A DNA stretch of 64,000 bases from Gammaproteobacteria bacterium (GCA_021773645.1 JAJFJU010000012.1:1-64000); one strand, 5' to 3'. Positions 35,754 through 46,033 are shown, numbered from the stretch's first letter. Notes: generated by a model not told the origin, from the letters alone. Numbers and translations: made by a program.

Positions 35754-36898
35754 GCTTGGCTGGAATGAAGAACTCTCGACTTGTCTTGGTGTCCTTAGCG
35801 GTCTTTGTTACGGGTTGTGGTAGCAGCTTGCAGCAAACCATTGATGAGCACCTGCCGAGCGCGGACACCCAGTATCAAAGTAGTCGTAGTCTGCCCCCGC
35901 TCGAGATCCCGCCGGATCTCAGCAGTGCCACCATCAAGGATGGCGCAGTGGTACCACAGGTAGACGCCTCGGGTTCTATGAGATATTCCGATTACGCCGG
36001 GACGGGAAAAGCTAAAAAGGAGGGTGAGCGCCGTGGCACGGTACTACCGTCCCTGCAGAAGGTGCGGGTTGAGCGCAACGGCGATAAGCGCTGGCTGGTG
36101 ATCCAGGCGACTGCCGAGCAAGTATGGCCTCGCGCGCATGATTTTTGGCTTGAAAATGGCTTTCTGATTAAGAGCGCTGAACCTGGCATCGGCATTCTTG
36201 AGACCGATTGGGCAGAAAAACGGGAAAGTCATCCGACCGGTCTTGTTCAGGGATTACTGAGCAAGATCTCCAAGCAGATCTATTCCTTTGCAGTGCGAGA
36301 TAAATTTCGCGTACGGCTGGAGCGTGGCAGTCTTGCGGATTCCACTGAGTTATTCATCTCCCACCAGCGCGTGGAGGAGGTGGCGGTTAAGGATGACATC
36401 ATATGGCAAACCTCACCCGCCGATCCTGAGTTAGAGGCGGAGATGCTTAACCGCATGTTGCTGTACTTCGGGGTGACCGAGGAGAAGGTGGTGGAGATCA
36501 TGGCTGCCACTGCCAGCCGCGCGCCGCGTGCCCATCTGGTTAAGGATGAGCAAGGCAGCACCACGCTTTCTTTACGAGAAGGTTTTTCCCGTGCTTGGCG
36601 GCGTACCGGCCTGGCGCTCGATCGGGTGGGCTTTACGGTGCAGGATCGCGACCGCTCACGCGGGCTCTATTTCGTTCGCTATGTAGATCCATTGGCAACG
36701 GAGAAAAAGAAAAAGGGATTTTTTGGCAAGATGAAGTTCTGGGGCAAGGATAAGAAACCCAAGAAAATCGAATACTTCATTAGCCTGGTGGGCGAGCAAG
36801 CCGCTACCCAAGTGGTGGTTCTAGACAAGGCGGGCGCACGGGATACTGGCGAGACCGCGGGCAGAATTCTTTCCCTGCTGCACGAACAACTGAAGTAG
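35750..36898 (+). CDS. bamC: Outer membrane assembly lipoprotein BamC
   Basis: A 382-residue lipoprotein of the Bam complex, which inserts beta-barrels into the outer membrane. The signal ends at the lipobox VTGC, so the lipidated cysteine is near residue 23. The unstructured N-terminal part (SLPPLEIPPDLSS) that contacts BamD is present. Two helix-grip domains fit about 95-225 and 270-382. It overlaps dapA by ATGA. A lysine-rich insert (TEKKKKGFFGKMKFWGKDKK) breaks the second domain and is unusual. Confidence 0.9.
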   Translation: MSLAGMKNSRLVLVSLAVFVTGCGSSLQQTIDEHLPSADTQYQSSRSLPPLEIPPDLSSATIKDGAVVPQVDASGSMRYSDYAGTGKAKKEGERRGTVLPSLQKVRVERNGDKRWLVIQATAEQVWPRAHDFWLENGFLIKSAEPGIGILETDWAEKRESHPTGLVQGLLSKISKQIYSFAVRDKFRVRLERGSLADSTELFISHQRVEEVAVKDDIIWQTSPADPELEAEMLNRMLLYFGVTEEKVVEIMAATASRAPRAHLVKDEQGSTTLSLREGFSRAWRRTGLALDRVGFTVQDRDRSRGLYFVRYVDPLATEKKKKGFFGKMKFWGKDKKPKKIEYFISLVGEQAATQVVVLDKAGARDTGETAGRILSLLHEQLK

Positions 36899-36915
36899 AG
36901 TTGTCCACTGTTTAT

Positions 36916-36937
36916 CCCCTCCCGATTCCGGGAGGGG
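36916..36937. terminator. GC-rich hairpin between convergent bamC and der
   Basis: A perfect 9-bp stem CCCCTCCCG / CGGGAGGGG with a four-base loop lies between the two stop codons. It has no T-run on either strand, so it is at best a weak or Rho-assisted terminator. A short palindrome GGGGGATCCCCC partly overlaps it. Confidence 0.4.
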
Positions 36938-36945
36938 GATCCCCC

Positions 36946-38346
36946 TTAGCGTTTTCCTTTAACGTGGCGCATCAGGCGCTTGCGTTTTTGCTGTTGGCGC
37001 GGGGTGAGGACGTTTTTTCTACCCTCGTAGGGGTTTTTCCCAGTTTTAAACTCGACTTGCAGCGGCGTTCCCCTGAGCTTCAGGGCCTTGCTGAAGGCGT
37101 GGGACAGATAGCGTTTATAGCTGTTTTTCAGTTTGTCAGTCTGACTGCCATGCACCACGATGATGGGTGGATTGCGTCCCCCCTGGTGGGCGTAGCGGAG
37201 TTTAGCACGGCGTCCGTGGGATAGTGGCGGAGGATGGGCTTCGACCGCCTTGCTGAGAATGCGATTTAGCTCTGGTGTGGAAAAGCCCTTTGAGGCGCAG
37301 TACCAGGCCTCACTGACCGAGCGAAATAGCTGGCCAACTCCGGAACCCTGCAACGCTGAAATAAAGTGAATGTTAGCAAAATCAATAAAGCGTAGTTTGC
37401 GCTCCAGGCCGTCGCGCACCCGTTCCCGTTCATCGACATCGAGGCCATCCCATTTATTCACCGCGATCACCAATGCACGGCCAGATTGCAGGGTGATACC
37501 AAGCAAATGGGCGTCCTGATCAGTGATGCCCTCGCGGGCGTCGATTAGCAAGATCACTACATTAGAGGCGGTGACTGCCTGCAGGGTCCGTACCACACTG
37601 AATTTTTCCGCGGTGCCTTCCACCCGTGCACGTCGTCGCACGCCAGCGGTATCGATAAGCACGTAGGCATCGCCACGATGCTTGAAGGGGATGTAGATGC
37701 TGTCCCGGGTGGTGCCTGGCATGTCGTGCGCCAATACACGTTCTTCGCCGAGAAGGCGGTTGATGAGGGTGGATTTCCCTACGTTGGGACGTCCTGCTAC
37801 CGCCACCCGTATGCCGTCTGGCAGGGCGTCGTTGTCGGGCAGTGCGTCTGAGTCGGATGGCAGGCGGGTGACAATATTTTCCCGCAAGGGTTCAAAGCCA
37901 CGTCCGTGGGTCGCGGCGATGGCCAGCGGTAGCCCGAGCCCGAGATCATGGAATTCCAGTACTGCCCCGGCGGGGTCCCGCCCCTCGGTTTTGTTGACTA
38001 CCACGACGACCGGGCGGTCACTGCGGCGCAGCCGGTCAGCGATTTCCCGATCGGCTGGCATCAGGCCGTCACGGCCATCTACTAGGAACAGGACTAGCGT
38101 TGCCTCCTCGATGGCGGCTACGGACTGTTGGCTGACCAGCTCATCAATGAGGGCAGTTTCCTCGGCGAGTCCGCCGGTATCCACCAATAGGCAACTGTGT
38201 TCACCGATACGGGCATAGCCATACTGGCGGTCACGGGTCATGCCCGGCACCTCGGCAACCAGCGCATTCTTGCTGCCAGTGAGGCGATTAAACAGGGTGG
38301 ATTTGCCGACATTGGGTCGGCCGACTATGGCGATTACGGATTGCAT
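36946..38346 (-). CDS. der: Ribosome assembly GTPase Der (EngA)
   Basis: A 466-residue protein with two GTPase domains in tandem, needed for 50S subunit maturation. Walker-A motifs GRPNVGKST occur at 9-17 and again near 183. [13 protein letters not shown] and [13 protein letters not shown] are the matching switch regions. The KH-like C-terminal domain ends in a basic tail ([17 protein letters not shown]). It is the last gene of the long minus-strand run and follows bamB by 14 bases. Confidence 0.97.
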   Translation of the reverse strand: MQSVIAIVGRPNVGKSTLFNRLTGSKNALVAEVPGMTRDRQYGYARIGEHSCLLVDTGGLAEETALIDELVSQQSVAAIEEATLVLFLVDGRDGLMPADREIADRLRRSDRPVVVVVNKTEGRDPAGAVLEFHDLGLGLPLAIAATHGRGFEPLRENIVTRLPSDSDALPDNDALPDGIRVAVAGRPNVGKSTLINRLLGEERVLAHDMPGTTRDSIYIPFKHRGDAYVLIDTAGVRRRARVEGTAEKFSVVRTLQAVTASNVVILLIDAREGITDQDAHLLGITLQSGRALVIAVNKWDGLDVDERERVRDGLERKLRFIDFANIHFISALQGSGVGQLFRSVSEAWYCASKGFSTPELNRILSKAVEAHPPPLSHGRRAKLRYAHQGGRNPPIIVVHGSQTDKLKNSYKRYLSHAFSKALKLRGTPLQVEFKTGKNPYEGRKNVLTPRQQQKRKRLMRHVKGKR

Positions 38347-38360
38347 GGGAGAGCCGTTAT

Positions 38361-39521
38361 TTACTTCTTTGCGCGTAGTGCGGTGAGGGTGCCGCTGCGG
38401 TCATAGACCAATAGCAGTTGTTGATAGCGGATGGGGGGGGCGTCGATGGGGCTGCGGCCAACCCGGGTACGGGCGACAAACTGACCATCAGTTTCGCGCA
38501 TCCAGTGCAGATAGCCTTCAAAGTCGCCGCTGACTACCCGATTTCCAAACTGGATCGGTGCGGTAAGCATGCGATGTTGTAGACGTTGCTGGCGCCACAG
38601 GGATGCGCTGTTAAAGCGATCCAGTGCCCAGATATGGCTGCTCTCATCGGTGACATACAGCGCCTTCGAACCGGCGCCAAGGCCGGCATGGGAAGACATG
38701 TCGCGCTGCCACTGAATTCTGCCGCTATCGATGTCAATGGCAGCTATGCGCCCCTGGAAGGTGACCGCATAAACGGTATCGTTTACGACGATTGGGTCGG
38801 AATCAATATCCACCATGCGCTCAAGCTCCGAGCGGCCATGAGGGACGGCAATACGAGCCTCCCATATGGGTTGACCGTCTTTCAAGGACAGTGCTACTAG
38901 ACGACCGCTGTCAAAGCCGCAGATAGCCATACCGCGTGCCAGTGCGGGGGCGCTGGTACCGCGCAGGCTAAGCAGTGGCACGGTACGGTCATAGACCCAA
39001 ACCTGCTTGCCATCCTTAACGGCCAGACCAAAGACCTTGCCATCAATGGTGCGTGTCACCACGATGCCTTCGGACGCGCGGGGGGCGGCCAGGACCTCGC
39101 TGGAAACCCTTACGCGCCAGCGTTGCTGGCCACTTTTTGCATCCAGGGCGATGACCTCACCCTCACGGGTGCCCACTAGAACGAGGCCTTCTCCGGTGCC
39201 TGGACCGCCAGTAATCATGGCCTTGGTCTCGGTCTCCCACAGGTTTTCCCCATTGTCAGGATTCAGGGCATAAACACGGCCTTTTTTGCCCACAGCATGG
39301 ATGCGTCCGTCGTCAACGACAGGGGCTAGTCGCAGGCTGATTCTTTTCTTTGCCGCGGCACCGAGATCCCGTTGCCACAGGGTCTGAATTTCACTCTTTG
39401 ATTGAAATTTTGGCAGCTCTGCCGGTGGCGTTAGCTCCTTTTCACGGCCAAACATTTCACTGACCTTGGCACAGCCGGTGAGCAGCAGGAGGAGGCAGAG
39501 GTATAGGTTGAGTTTTTTCAC
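38361..39521 (-). CDS. bamB: Outer membrane assembly lipoprotein BamB
   Basis: A 386-residue lipoprotein forming an eight-bladed beta-propeller that helps BamA. The lipobox LLLTGC gives the lipidated cysteine at about residue 17. PQQ-like blades recur ([47 protein letters not shown]). It overlaps the yfgM-like gene by four bases (ATGA) and precedes der, the standard gammaproteobacterial order. Confidence 0.95.
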   Translation of the reverse strand: MKKLNLYLCLLLLLTGCAKVSEMFGREKELTPPAELPKFQSKSEIQTLWQRDLGAAAKKRISLRLAPVVDDGRIHAVGKKGRVYALNPDNGENLWETETKAMITGGPGTGEGLVLVGTREGEVIALDAKSGQQRWRVRVSSEVLAAPRASEGIVVTRTIDGKVFGLAVKDGKQVWVYDRTVPLLSLRGTSAPALARGMAICGFDSGRLVALSLKDGQPIWEARIAVPHGRSELERMVDIDSDPIVVNDTVYAVTFQGRIAAIDIDSGRIQWQRDMSSHAGLGAGSKALYVTDESSHIWALDRFNSASLWRQQRLQHRMLTAPIQFGNRVVSGDFEGYLHWMRETDGQFVARTRVGRSPIDAPPIRYQQLLLVYDRSGTLTALRAKK

Positions 39522-40165
39522 AAATGTGCTGCGGGAGCCGGTCCCAGCTCATCAAGTTTCATTTCCAGGCGCTGCCGTGCAGCCCCCGAGGCAGCCACAT
39601 GGGCTAGGGCGCGGGTGTAGGCGCCACGTGCACCCATCGCATCCTTTTGGGCTAGCAGAATATCGCCACGCAGCTCCTCGAAAGCAACCAAAAAGGCCCC
39701 GTCCTCGGGTGGCTCCAGCAGTTTCTGTGCCGCTGCTGCTTCGCCGCGATCAAATTTGAGGCGGGCCAGGCGTAGCCGTGCGGTTTTTTGTAGCCCGCTG
39801 CCCGGAGCATTGTCAGCGACCCATTGCAGGTGGCTGGCCGCGGCCTCGTAGCGCCCTTCCTGATAGTCGTTTTTGGCTAGCAACAGACGTGTCAACGACA
39901 CGTAACCGGTATCGGAATAATCGGCCAGCAGGGCCGTGCCGTGTTCATTGACGGCGGTTGCATCCTTGCGCTCCATGGCTTGCAACAGCTGTTCATAACG
40001 TATCGAGGCGGCCTCGGCGCGGGTGTCAATTCGGTCTTGCCACAGTCCCCATCCGCCGACACCACCGAGACCTAGAATGAGGCCGAAAATAATCCCACGG
40101 CCATTCTCCTGCCACCATTTTTTCAGGGCTTCAACCTGTTGTTCTTCGCTTTCGTAGAGTTCCAC
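39518..40165 (-). CDS. yfgM: YfgM-like ancillary SecYEG translocon subunit
   Basis: A 215-residue inner-membrane protein. A short cytoplasmic start (YESEEQQVEALKKWWQENG) is followed by one membrane segment (IIFGLILGLGGVGGWGLW) and a periplasmic TPR domain. In E. coli YfgM links the translocon to periplasmic chaperones. The start overlaps the hisS stop by one base (TAATG) and the end overlaps bamB, so the three are coupled. Confidence 0.92.
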   Translation of the reverse strand: MELYESEEQQVEALKKWWQENGRGIIFGLILGLGGVGGWGLWQDRIDTRAEAASIRYEQLLQAMERKDATAVNEHGTALLADYSDTGYVSLTRLLLAKNDYQEGRYEAAASHLQWVADNAPGSGLQKTARLRLARLKFDRGEAAAAQKLLEPPEDGAFLVAFEELRGDILLAQKDAMGARGAYTRALAHVAASGAARQRLEMKLDELGPAPAAHL

Positions 40166-41451
40166 TATTTATTCTCGCATTGGGTTTGAATCATGGTTTT
40201 CAACTCGGCCGCCAGGTCGTGCTGGGATACGTTGCGTTGCGCTTCACCGCTGCGTAACGGCTTGATAGCGATCTGCTGATGGGTCATTTCATCGTCACCG
40301 AGTACCAGCGCCAGATGGGCGGTGCTGCGGTCAGCTCGTTTCATCTTGGCCTTGAAGCTGCCGGTCCCGGCATCGACGATCAAATGTAGCTTGGGCAAGG
40401 CATCACGTAGTGCTTCGGCCAGTGGGTGGGCCGCATGAGTCGCGCTATCACCGACGGCAATAAGATAGGCGTCGGGGGCACGGCGACTGATGGAGTTGCC
40501 CGATTCCTGCAGCAGCGCAATGACCCGTTCACAGCCGAGGGAAAAGCCTACGCCAGGAGAGGGCTTGCCACCGATCTGGGCCACCAGACCGTCATAACGG
40601 CCACCGCCACAGACGGTGCCCTGTGCCCCGAGGCGGTCGGTGATCCATTCGAACACGGTGTGATTGTAATAATCCAGCCCACGTACCAAGCGGGGATTAA
40701 TAGTAAAATCTATGCCAGCTGTGGTAAGGATTTGTTCAACGCTTTGGAAATGCGTGAGTGAGTCCACATCGAGATAATCCATCAGGCGTGGCGCCTTATC
40801 CACTAAGGTCTGCATGGCTGGATTTTTGCTATCGAGGATGCGCAAAGGATTGCTTTGCATACGCCGGCGACTGTCTTCGTCCAGCTCATCAAAATGTTGC
40901 TGCAAGTAGGCCACGAGATCTTTGCGGTGTGCCGCGCGTGCAGTGGTTGAGCCCAGGCTGTTAATTTCCAGGCGTAAACCCTCAATACCCAGGCGCTTCC
41001 ATAGGCGTGCGGTGAGCAGGATAAGCTCCGCATCGGTTTCCGGGCCAGCCAACCCAAAGGCCTCGGCACCGATCTGGTAAAACTGCCGGTAGCGGCCTTT
41101 CTGTGGGCGTTCGTGACGAAACATCGGGCCGGCATACCAGAGGCGGCGAATGGCGTTGAAAAGGAGGCCATGCTCAACGCCGGCACGTACACAACTGGCG
41201 GTATATTCCGGGCGCAGACTGAGGCTGTCGCCATTACGATCCGCAAAGCTGTACATCTCTTTTTCTACGATATCGGTGACTTCACCGATGGAGCGTGAGA
41301 ATAGCTCAGTTTTTTCCAGAATCGGGGTGCGGATTTCTTCGTAGCCATAGCTCTCAAGCACGGCACGGGTAGTGGCTTCCAGGTGCTGCCAGAGTGGTAT
41401 GTCTTGCGGCAGGATATCGTTCATGCCGCGAATGGCTTGTATCGCTTTCAT
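40165..41451 (-). CDS. hisS: Histidyl-tRNA synthetase
   Basis: A 428-residue class II synthetase. The ATG at 41451 is chosen because the conserved start [17 protein letters not shown] begins there; an open frame continues 51 codons upstream without family similarity. Family blocks include [36 protein letters not shown] and [14 protein letters not shown]. The C-terminal anticodon-binding domain is complete. In many relatives ispG lies directly upstream; here rodZ does. Confidence 0.96.
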   Translation of the reverse strand: MKAIQAIRGMNDILPQDIPLWQHLEATTRAVLESYGYEEIRTPILEKTELFSRSIGEVTDIVEKEMYSFADRNGDSLSLRPEYTASCVRAGVEHGLLFNAIRRLWYAGPMFRHERPQKGRYRQFYQIGAEAFGLAGPETDAELILLTARLWKRLGIEGLRLEINSLGSTTARAAHRKDLVAYLQQHFDELDEDSRRRMQSNPLRILDSKNPAMQTLVDKAPRLMDYLDVDSLTHFQSVEQILTTAGIDFTINPRLVRGLDYYNHTVFEWITDRLGAQGTVCGGGRYDGLVAQIGGKPSPGVGFSLGCERVIALLQESGNSISRRAPDAYLIAVGDSATHAAHPLAEALRDALPKLHLIVDAGTGSFKAKMKRADRSTAHLALVLGDDEMTHQQIAIKPLRSGEAQRNVSQHDLAAELKTMIQTQCENK

Positions 41452-41533
41452 GCTGGTACAGAAATTCCAAAAAGGGTGGAGGTGGTTTGAAAACCTTGCC
41501 GCTGTCGCTGTAGTAGCGACTAGGGCGAGCACT

Positions 41534-42511
41534 TTAGTCTGATATGGTCTCGTTATTAGAGGCTTCCGGCTCCCCCTCAATTGCGGGAGGCTCCTCGGCG
41601 CCACCTAGCTGAAAGCGGGCAACGCCTTGGTGCACAAAGGGTTGGAAGTCAAAATCCTGCCCATTGTACTTGATAGCGACCCCTTGGGCGTAACCGAGTA
41701 GCACGTCTACCGGGGCGATGCCCGTTAAATCCAGGGTTGTGCCTTCGCGGGCGAGATCGAGAAAAATTCGGTTGCCATCGCCATCGTAAACTTCAACCCA
41801 CGAGTCGTGTGCAAAGGTGAGCGATAGCGAGACCTGTTGTGGCGATGGGGGGCTGGCTTCGACGACTGGCGGTGGAGGGGGAGGCACAATCGCTATACCT
41901 GCTACTGGAACGGGGCTTTCCAGTATGGCTGCTTCACTGGGGGTCGGGGGTTCAGTCTCCAACGATGGTGGTGGGAAGTTGACTGTCGCCATTGGCGGGA
42001 TGGGCGCGAGCACTTGCGGTGCCGCGCTATCAATTTGGGTGCTAGGTGGATTGCCTGTGGGGGCGGGCGTCTGTGCTCCATAGCCAAAAAAGCTCATGCC
42101 ATACTCGCTGTGCCACCATAGAGCGAGCAGTAACAGCAGTCCACCGAAGATAGCGTAGGTGGCCATGCGTACCGGCGTATCAGTACTCTTTGCCTGGTGT
42201 GGTTCGGCGATATCCGCAACCAACTCGGGCGAGTGCAAGCGATGCTGTTCCAGGGCTTTTAGCAAGGGCGCATCGGGCAGTCCCAGCAGCTTAGCGTAGG
42301 CGCGCAAATAACCGCGTACAAAGGTGGGTGCCGGAAAATCCTCGAACTGCTCATCTTCCAGTTGCTGGATGATGGCCTCACCAAAGTGCAGCTGGCTTGC
42401 TACCTCGCTAACACTGAGCTTGGCGGCAATCCGACTCTCGCGCAGCTTGGCTCCCAGGCTAGAACTAGATTCTGCTGCTGGTGCTAACTCCGGAGCCTCA
42501 GCAGTACTCAT
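41534..42511 (-). CDS. rodZ: Cell-shape protein RodZ
   Basis: A 325-residue bitopic protein. A cytoplasmic helix-turn-helix domain that binds MreB spans about 17-90 ([20 protein letters not shown]). One membrane helix follows near 117-134 ([18 protein letters not shown]). The periplasmic linker is proline-rich, and the C-terminal domain is the DUF4115 type. Its start overlaps the pilW stop by four bases (ATGA). Confidence 0.93.
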   Translation of the reverse strand: MSTAEAPELAPAAESSSSLGAKLRESRIAAKLSVSEVASQLHFGEAIIQQLEDEQFEDFPAPTFVRGYLRAYAKLLGLPDAPLLKALEQHRLHSPELVADIAEPHQAKSTDTPVRMATYAIFGGLLLLLALWWHSEYGMSFFGYGAQTPAPTGNPPSTQIDSAAPQVLAPIPPMATVNFPPPSLETEPPTPSEAAILESPVPVAGIAIVPPPPPPVVEASPPSPQQVSLSLTFAHDSWVEVYDGDGNRIFLDLAREGTTLDLTGIAPVDVLLGYAQGVAIKYNGQDFDFQPFVHQGVARFQLGGAEEPPAIEGEPEASNNETISD

Positions 42512-43326
42512 TTTTTCTCCGAGTCGAGCAGCAAGCGGGTTTCTTGCGAGTCGCGGAAATTTCCCTTGAGCAGCATGCTATAGCTGGCAAGGGCGTTTTT
42601 ATCCCCCAATTCACGCTCTACCTGAATACCGATCCAGAGGGATCGTGGGCTGTGTTTGGCCTGTTCGAGATAGCGCTGCAGGTAAGCGCGCGCGGAGAGA
42701 TAGCGGGTCTTTTTAAGGCTGATGCTGGCCATGGCAATAAGTGCGACGGATAGGCGTGGATTGGTCTTTAGCGCGGTGCGCAGATAGGTTTCCGCCTGAT
42801 CGACCTTACCAGCTCCAAGCAGACAGAGGCCCGCATTGGTTTGGGCAAACTCCGGATTCTCATAAAGAGGGTTGGCGGCAGCACGCTGGAAGTAGCCCTC
42901 AGCTTCAGCCCATTTCTTTTGACGACAGAGAAAACCGCCGTAGTTATTCATCGCAGCGGAATCTCGTGGATCCGATGAAATGGCGCGTTGAAAATGGTAT
43001 TCAGCCTTTTCCGGTCGCTTCATGCGTTCAGACAACAGCGCCAGGGCATTGTGTGCGGGGGAGTAGTTAGGATCGGCCTGTAGGGCGCGTTGCAGGCGTC
43101 TCCAGGCCAGCTCTTTTTTCCCCTCTCGGAGATAGCCCATTCCCAACTGGGTGTGAATTTCCGCTAGTCGGTTGACCGGTCGCTCAACAGTAGGGATGTC
43201 ATCCTGCACTCCGATAGTCTGGCAGGCGCTCAGCAAGATAAAAGTGAGGCTTGCCAATAGCCCGCTAAGCTGGCTTGAGAGGCTATGAATTGCTGGCTGC
43301 AAAGAAGAGGAATGGCTGGTCAGCAT
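42508..43326 (-). CDS. pilW: Type IV pilus biogenesis lipoprotein PilW/PilF
   Basis: A 272-residue TPR lipoprotein, the pilotin for secretin assembly. The lipobox LLSAC places the lipidated cysteine near residue 35, after an unusually long leader. Six TPR-like repeats follow, including GYLREGKKELAWRRLQRALQ and ALKTNPRLSVALIAMASI. The place between rlmN and rodZ is standard. No other pilus genes are in the window. Confidence 0.92.
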   Translation of the reverse strand: MLTSHSSSLQPAIHSLSSQLSGLLASLTFILLSACQTIGVQDDIPTVERPVNRLAEIHTQLGMGYLREGKKELAWRRLQRALQADPNYSPAHNALALLSERMKRPEKAEYHFQRAISSDPRDSAAMNNYGGFLCRQKKWAEAEGYFQRAAANPLYENPEFAQTNAGLCLLGAGKVDQAETYLRTALKTNPRLSVALIAMASISLKKTRYLSARAYLQRYLEQAKHSPRSLWIGIQVERELGDKNALASYSMLLKGNFRDSQETRLLLDSEKK

Positions 43327-43347
43327 GATTTCAGTATCCCTGTTTTT

Positions 43348-44475
43348 CTATGCCCCGATGGGGGCATGACTCCGGGGGTTGGGTGATGCTTGTTTGGCTG
43401 CGCGAAGGCGGGCTATGCGCTGGCTACGCGGCAAGATATCTCCCTCCAGGCGGCCACAGGCGGCGGCAATGTCTTGACCGCGTGGGCGTCGGGTGATGGT
43501 GGTCAGGCCAGCTGCCGATAGAATTTCACGAAAGCGATCAATATTAGCCTGGCTGGAGCGTTGGAATTCCGCTCCCGGGAATGGATTAAAGGGAATGAGA
43601 TTTACCTTAGAGGGAATCCCCTCTAACAGGCGGGCCAGCGCCTTGGCTTGCTTGGCCGAGTCATTGACCCCATCCAGCATGACGTATTCAAAGGTAATCT
43701 TGGCGCGCCGATCATCGGCCACATAATCCCGACAGGCGGTGAGCAGTTCCTTAATCGGGTAGCTGCGGTTAATGGGTACCAGTTGGTCTCGCAGTGCATC
43801 ATCCGGGGCATGGAGCGAGACTGCGAGGCTCACCGGACAGTGTTCGGCCAGTTGTTTGATGCCCGGGACGACGCCGGCGGTGCTGACGGTGACGCGTCGT
43901 TTCGCCAGCCCCCAAGCACAGTCGTCGATCATTAGGTCCAGTGCGGGGGCAATCGCTTCAAAGTTAAGCAATGGTTCGCCCATACCCATGAGCACCACAT
44001 TGGTGATGCGTGGTGCGTCTGCCGTTTCTGCCAATAATTGGCGAGCGAGCCACAGTTGGCCAATAATTTCTGCGCTGCTGAGATTGCGGCCAAAGCCTTG
44101 TTTGGCGGTGGCGCAAAAGGCGCAATTAAGCGCGCAACCGGCCTGGGAAGATATGCACAGAGTGCCGCGGCTATTTTCCGGAATGAACACCATTTCTATG
44201 GAGTTCTGGGGGTCCACCCGTAGCAGCCACTTGCGGGTGCCATCGGTACTTAGTTGCTCACCAACCACCTCGGGCAGGCTGATCTCGGCAATGGTTTCCA
44301 GTTTGCCGCGCAGTGCCACGCTCAGGTTGGTCATGGCGGCGAAGTCCTTCACCCCCTGTTGATGAATCCATTTAAGAATCTGCTCCGCACGAAAGCGCTG
44401 CTCCCCCTGTTCGAGAAAGTAGCGCTCCAGCCCGGCACGGGACAGACCGAGTAAATTTATTTTGGGCTTGGACAA
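43348..44475 (-). CDS. rlmN: Dual-specificity RNA methyltransferase RlmN
   Basis: A radical-SAM enzyme of about 375 residues that methylates A2503 of 23S rRNA and A37 of some tRNAs. The cluster motif is C114-x3-C118-x2-C121 (CALNCAFC). The C-terminal catalytic cysteine is in DIAAACGRL. The open frame runs far into ndk, but the family start KINLLGLSRAGLERYF indicates TTG at 44475, seven bases after the ndk stop. No ATG is available there, so the start is a moderate-confidence call. Confidence 0.92.
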   Translation of the reverse strand: MSKPKINLLGLSRAGLERYFLEQGEQRFRAEQILKWIHQQGVKDFAAMTNLSVALRGKLETIAEISLPEVVGEQLSTDGTRKWLLRVDPQNSIEMVFIPENSRGTLCISSQAGCALNCAFCATAKQGFGRNLSSAEIIGQLWLARQLLAETADAPRITNVVLMGMGEPLLNFEAIAPALDLMIDDCAWGLAKRRVTVSTAGVVPGIKQLAEHCPVSLAVSLHAPDDALRDQLVPINRSYPIKELLTACRDYVADDRRAKITFEYVMLDGVNDSAKQAKALARLLEGIPSKVNLIPFNPFPGAEFQRSSQANIDRFREILSAAGLTTITRRPRGQDIAAACGRLEGDILPRSQRIARLRAAKQASPNPRSHAPIGA

Positions 44476-44482
44476 GGCAGTT

Positions 44483-44914
44483 TTAACGGGTGCGCGTGCA
44501 CAGCTCGTCTTCGCTAAAGAAGAAGGCGATTTCGACCTTGGCGGTTTCAGGGGCGTCGGAGCCGTGGGCCGCATTTTCTTCCACGCTGGTAGCGAAGTCG
44601 GCACGAATGGTCCCGGCATCGGCATCGGCGGGATTGGTAGCGCCCATGAGTTCGCGGTTACGGGCAATGGCATTTTCACCTTCCAGCACCTGCACCATGA
44701 CCGGACCAGAGGTCATAAAGGCCACCAAATCCTGGTAGAAAGGACGCTCTTTGTGAACTTCATAGAAGCCCTCTGCCTGTTCGCGACTCATGTGCAACAT
44801 TTTTGATGCGATGATCCGGAGGCCGCCTTTCTCAAAACGGGCGTAAATTTCACCGATAACATTTTTTGCTACGGCATCAGGCTTGACGATAGAAAAGGTG
44901 CGTTCGAGCGCCAT
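44483..44914 (-). CDS. ndk: Nucleoside diphosphate kinase
   Basis: A 143-residue hexamer or tetramer-forming kinase that balances NTP pools. The phosphorylated histidine is H117 in NAAHGSD, and the nucleotide-site sequence [15 protein letters not shown] is present. Start [15 protein letters not shown] is standard. It lies directly before rlmN. A 221-base gap with a dispersed repeat separates it from iscA. Confidence 0.97.
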   Translation of the reverse strand: MALERTFSIVKPDAVAKNVIGEIYARFEKGGLRIIASKMLHMSREQAEGFYEVHKERPFYQDLVAFMTSGPVMVQVLEGENAIARNRELMGATNPADADAGTIRADFATSVEENAAHGSDAPETAKVEIAFFFSEDELCTRTR

Positions 44915-45052
44915 TCGTATTTCTCCTAGGGTGTTACATGATTTCCGGGGGCGAGTACCAGTTGTTTGCCACCTCCCTCGGAGATTAGTGGCAAACGGAT
45001 CGGCTGATTATACGTGTGCGAGCCCAGCTAAGAAACGGGCGAAGAAATTTGG

Positions 45053-45100
45053 CCATGGATGGCCTTATGTCGCGAAGCACAAGGATGTGCGAGAGCGACG
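45053..45100 (+). repeat. Dispersed palindromic repeat, locus B
   Basis: The element reads GGATGGCCTTATGTCGCG, then a hairpin core GCACA-AGGA-TGTGC, then GAGAGCGACG. It matches 3748-3793 in order and spacing, and the inverted copy near lptF. It lies in the ndk-iscA gap. Confidence 0.75.
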
Positions 45101-45135
45101 TTTGGCTAAAACGTGGAAGCTGGAAGGAGGGTGGT

Positions 45136-45459
45136 TTAAACGGTAAAGCTTTCACCACAGCCGCATTCCGCTGCGGCTTTAGGGTTCTCGAAACTGAAGC
45201 GCTCGCCTAAACCCTGGCGGGTAAAGTCCATGCGGGTACCGTCCAGAAAGGGCAGGCTTTCGGCATCGATGACGATCTTTACCCCCTGGGTTTCACAGAC
45301 ATGGTCGGTTTTTTCAATGGAAGCAGTGAGCTGTACCACATAGGCCCAGCCGGAACAGCCCGTGGTTTTAACCGCCAAACGCAGTCCTATGGCCTTATCG
45401 CTCTCCGACAGGTACTTCTTTACTCGCTCGGCGGCGCGACGACTGAGTTCAATGCTCAT
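45136..45459 (-). CDS. iscA: Iron-sulfur cluster assembly A-type protein IscA
   Basis: A 107-residue A-type carrier. The three cluster/iron ligands are C35, C99 and C101, at the same positions as E. coli IscA. It lies eight bases after iscR. The rest of the usual cluster (iscS, iscU, hscB, hscA, fdx) is not here. ErpA is an alternative name, but length and position favour IscA. Confidence 0.9.
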   Translation of the reverse strand: MSIELSRRAAERVKKYLSESDKAIGLRLAVKTTGCSGWAYVVQLTASIEKTDHVCETQGVKIVIDAESLPFLDGTRMDFTRQGLGERFSFENPKAAAECGCGESFTV

Positions 45460-45467
45460 GGGGTGAT

Positions 45468-45941
45468 TCAGGCAGCAGAGCTCGCCTGGTCGCTGATGCC
45501 GTTGATAATTTTATCCTGGCGAGCAGCCACCTCTTTGACCCGTGCGGTTTCTACCAGTTGCGCCAGGTCGATGCCGCCGAGAAAGTCGTAGATGCGCTTG
45601 CTGAGATCATCCCAGAGGTCGTGGGTGAGGCATCTTTCCTTGCCTTGGCAATTTTCCTTGCCGCGGCAGCGGGTGGCATCTACGGATTCATCTACCGCAC
45701 AAATCACATCGGCCACGGCAATTTCCGGGGCCTCGCGTGCCAGCAAATAACCACCACCAGGGCCGCGGACACTTTGTACCAGCGCGTGTTTGCGCAGTTG
45801 GGAAAAGAGTTGTTCAAGGTAGGACAGGGAGATGCATTGCCGGTTGGCAATATCCGACAGAGTCACTGGGCCGCCCGACTGATGCAGGGTCAGGTCCAGC
45901 ATGGCGGTAACCGCATAGCGGCCTTTGGTGGTTAAGCGCAT
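45468..45941 (-). CDS. iscR: Iron-sulfur cluster regulator IscR
   Basis: A 157-residue Rrf2-family regulator. A winged helix with [17 protein letters not shown] at the start binds DNA. The [2Fe-2S] ligands C92, C98, C104 and H107 match E. coli IscR. By precedent it represses its own promoter when the cluster is present. A candidate site lies just upstream. Only iscA follows it, so other targets must lie elsewhere. Confidence 0.95.
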   Translation of the reverse strand: MRLTTKGRYAVTAMLDLTLHQSGGPVTLSDIANRQCISLSYLEQLFSQLRKHALVQSVRGPGGGYLLAREAPEIAVADVICAVDESVDATRCRGKENCQGKERCLTHDLWDDLSKRIYDFLGGIDLAQLVETARVKEVAARQDKIINGISDQASSAA

Positions 45942-45978
45942 GACGACATCCAGAGCGATTTGAGCTGACAGGCTCTCA

Positions 45979-46002
45979 AATCACAGTGATTTAGTCAAGT
46001 AT
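45979..46002 (-). promoter_or_regulatory. Candidate IscR binding site and promoter before iscR
   Basis: On the minus strand ATACTTGACTAAAT matches the left half of the type 1 IscR site (ATA-S-YY-GACT-R-www) and also contains TTGACT, a good -35 box. It runs into a symmetric AAATCACAGTGATTT. The right half of the IscR consensus is poor. It sits 37 bases before the iscR start. Confidence 0.45.
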
Positions 46003-46033
46003 TGAGCAGGTCTGGCCCTGGTGAGCTCAGGCG

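Noticed and set aside
36934-36945. Palindrome GGGGGATCCCCC between bamC and der
   Set aside because: It overlaps the stronger hairpin, is short, and shows no feature of an operator or terminator.
41452-41604. N-terminal extension of HisS by 51 residues
   Set aside because: The extension has no similarity to the family, and [17 protein letters not shown] is the usual start.
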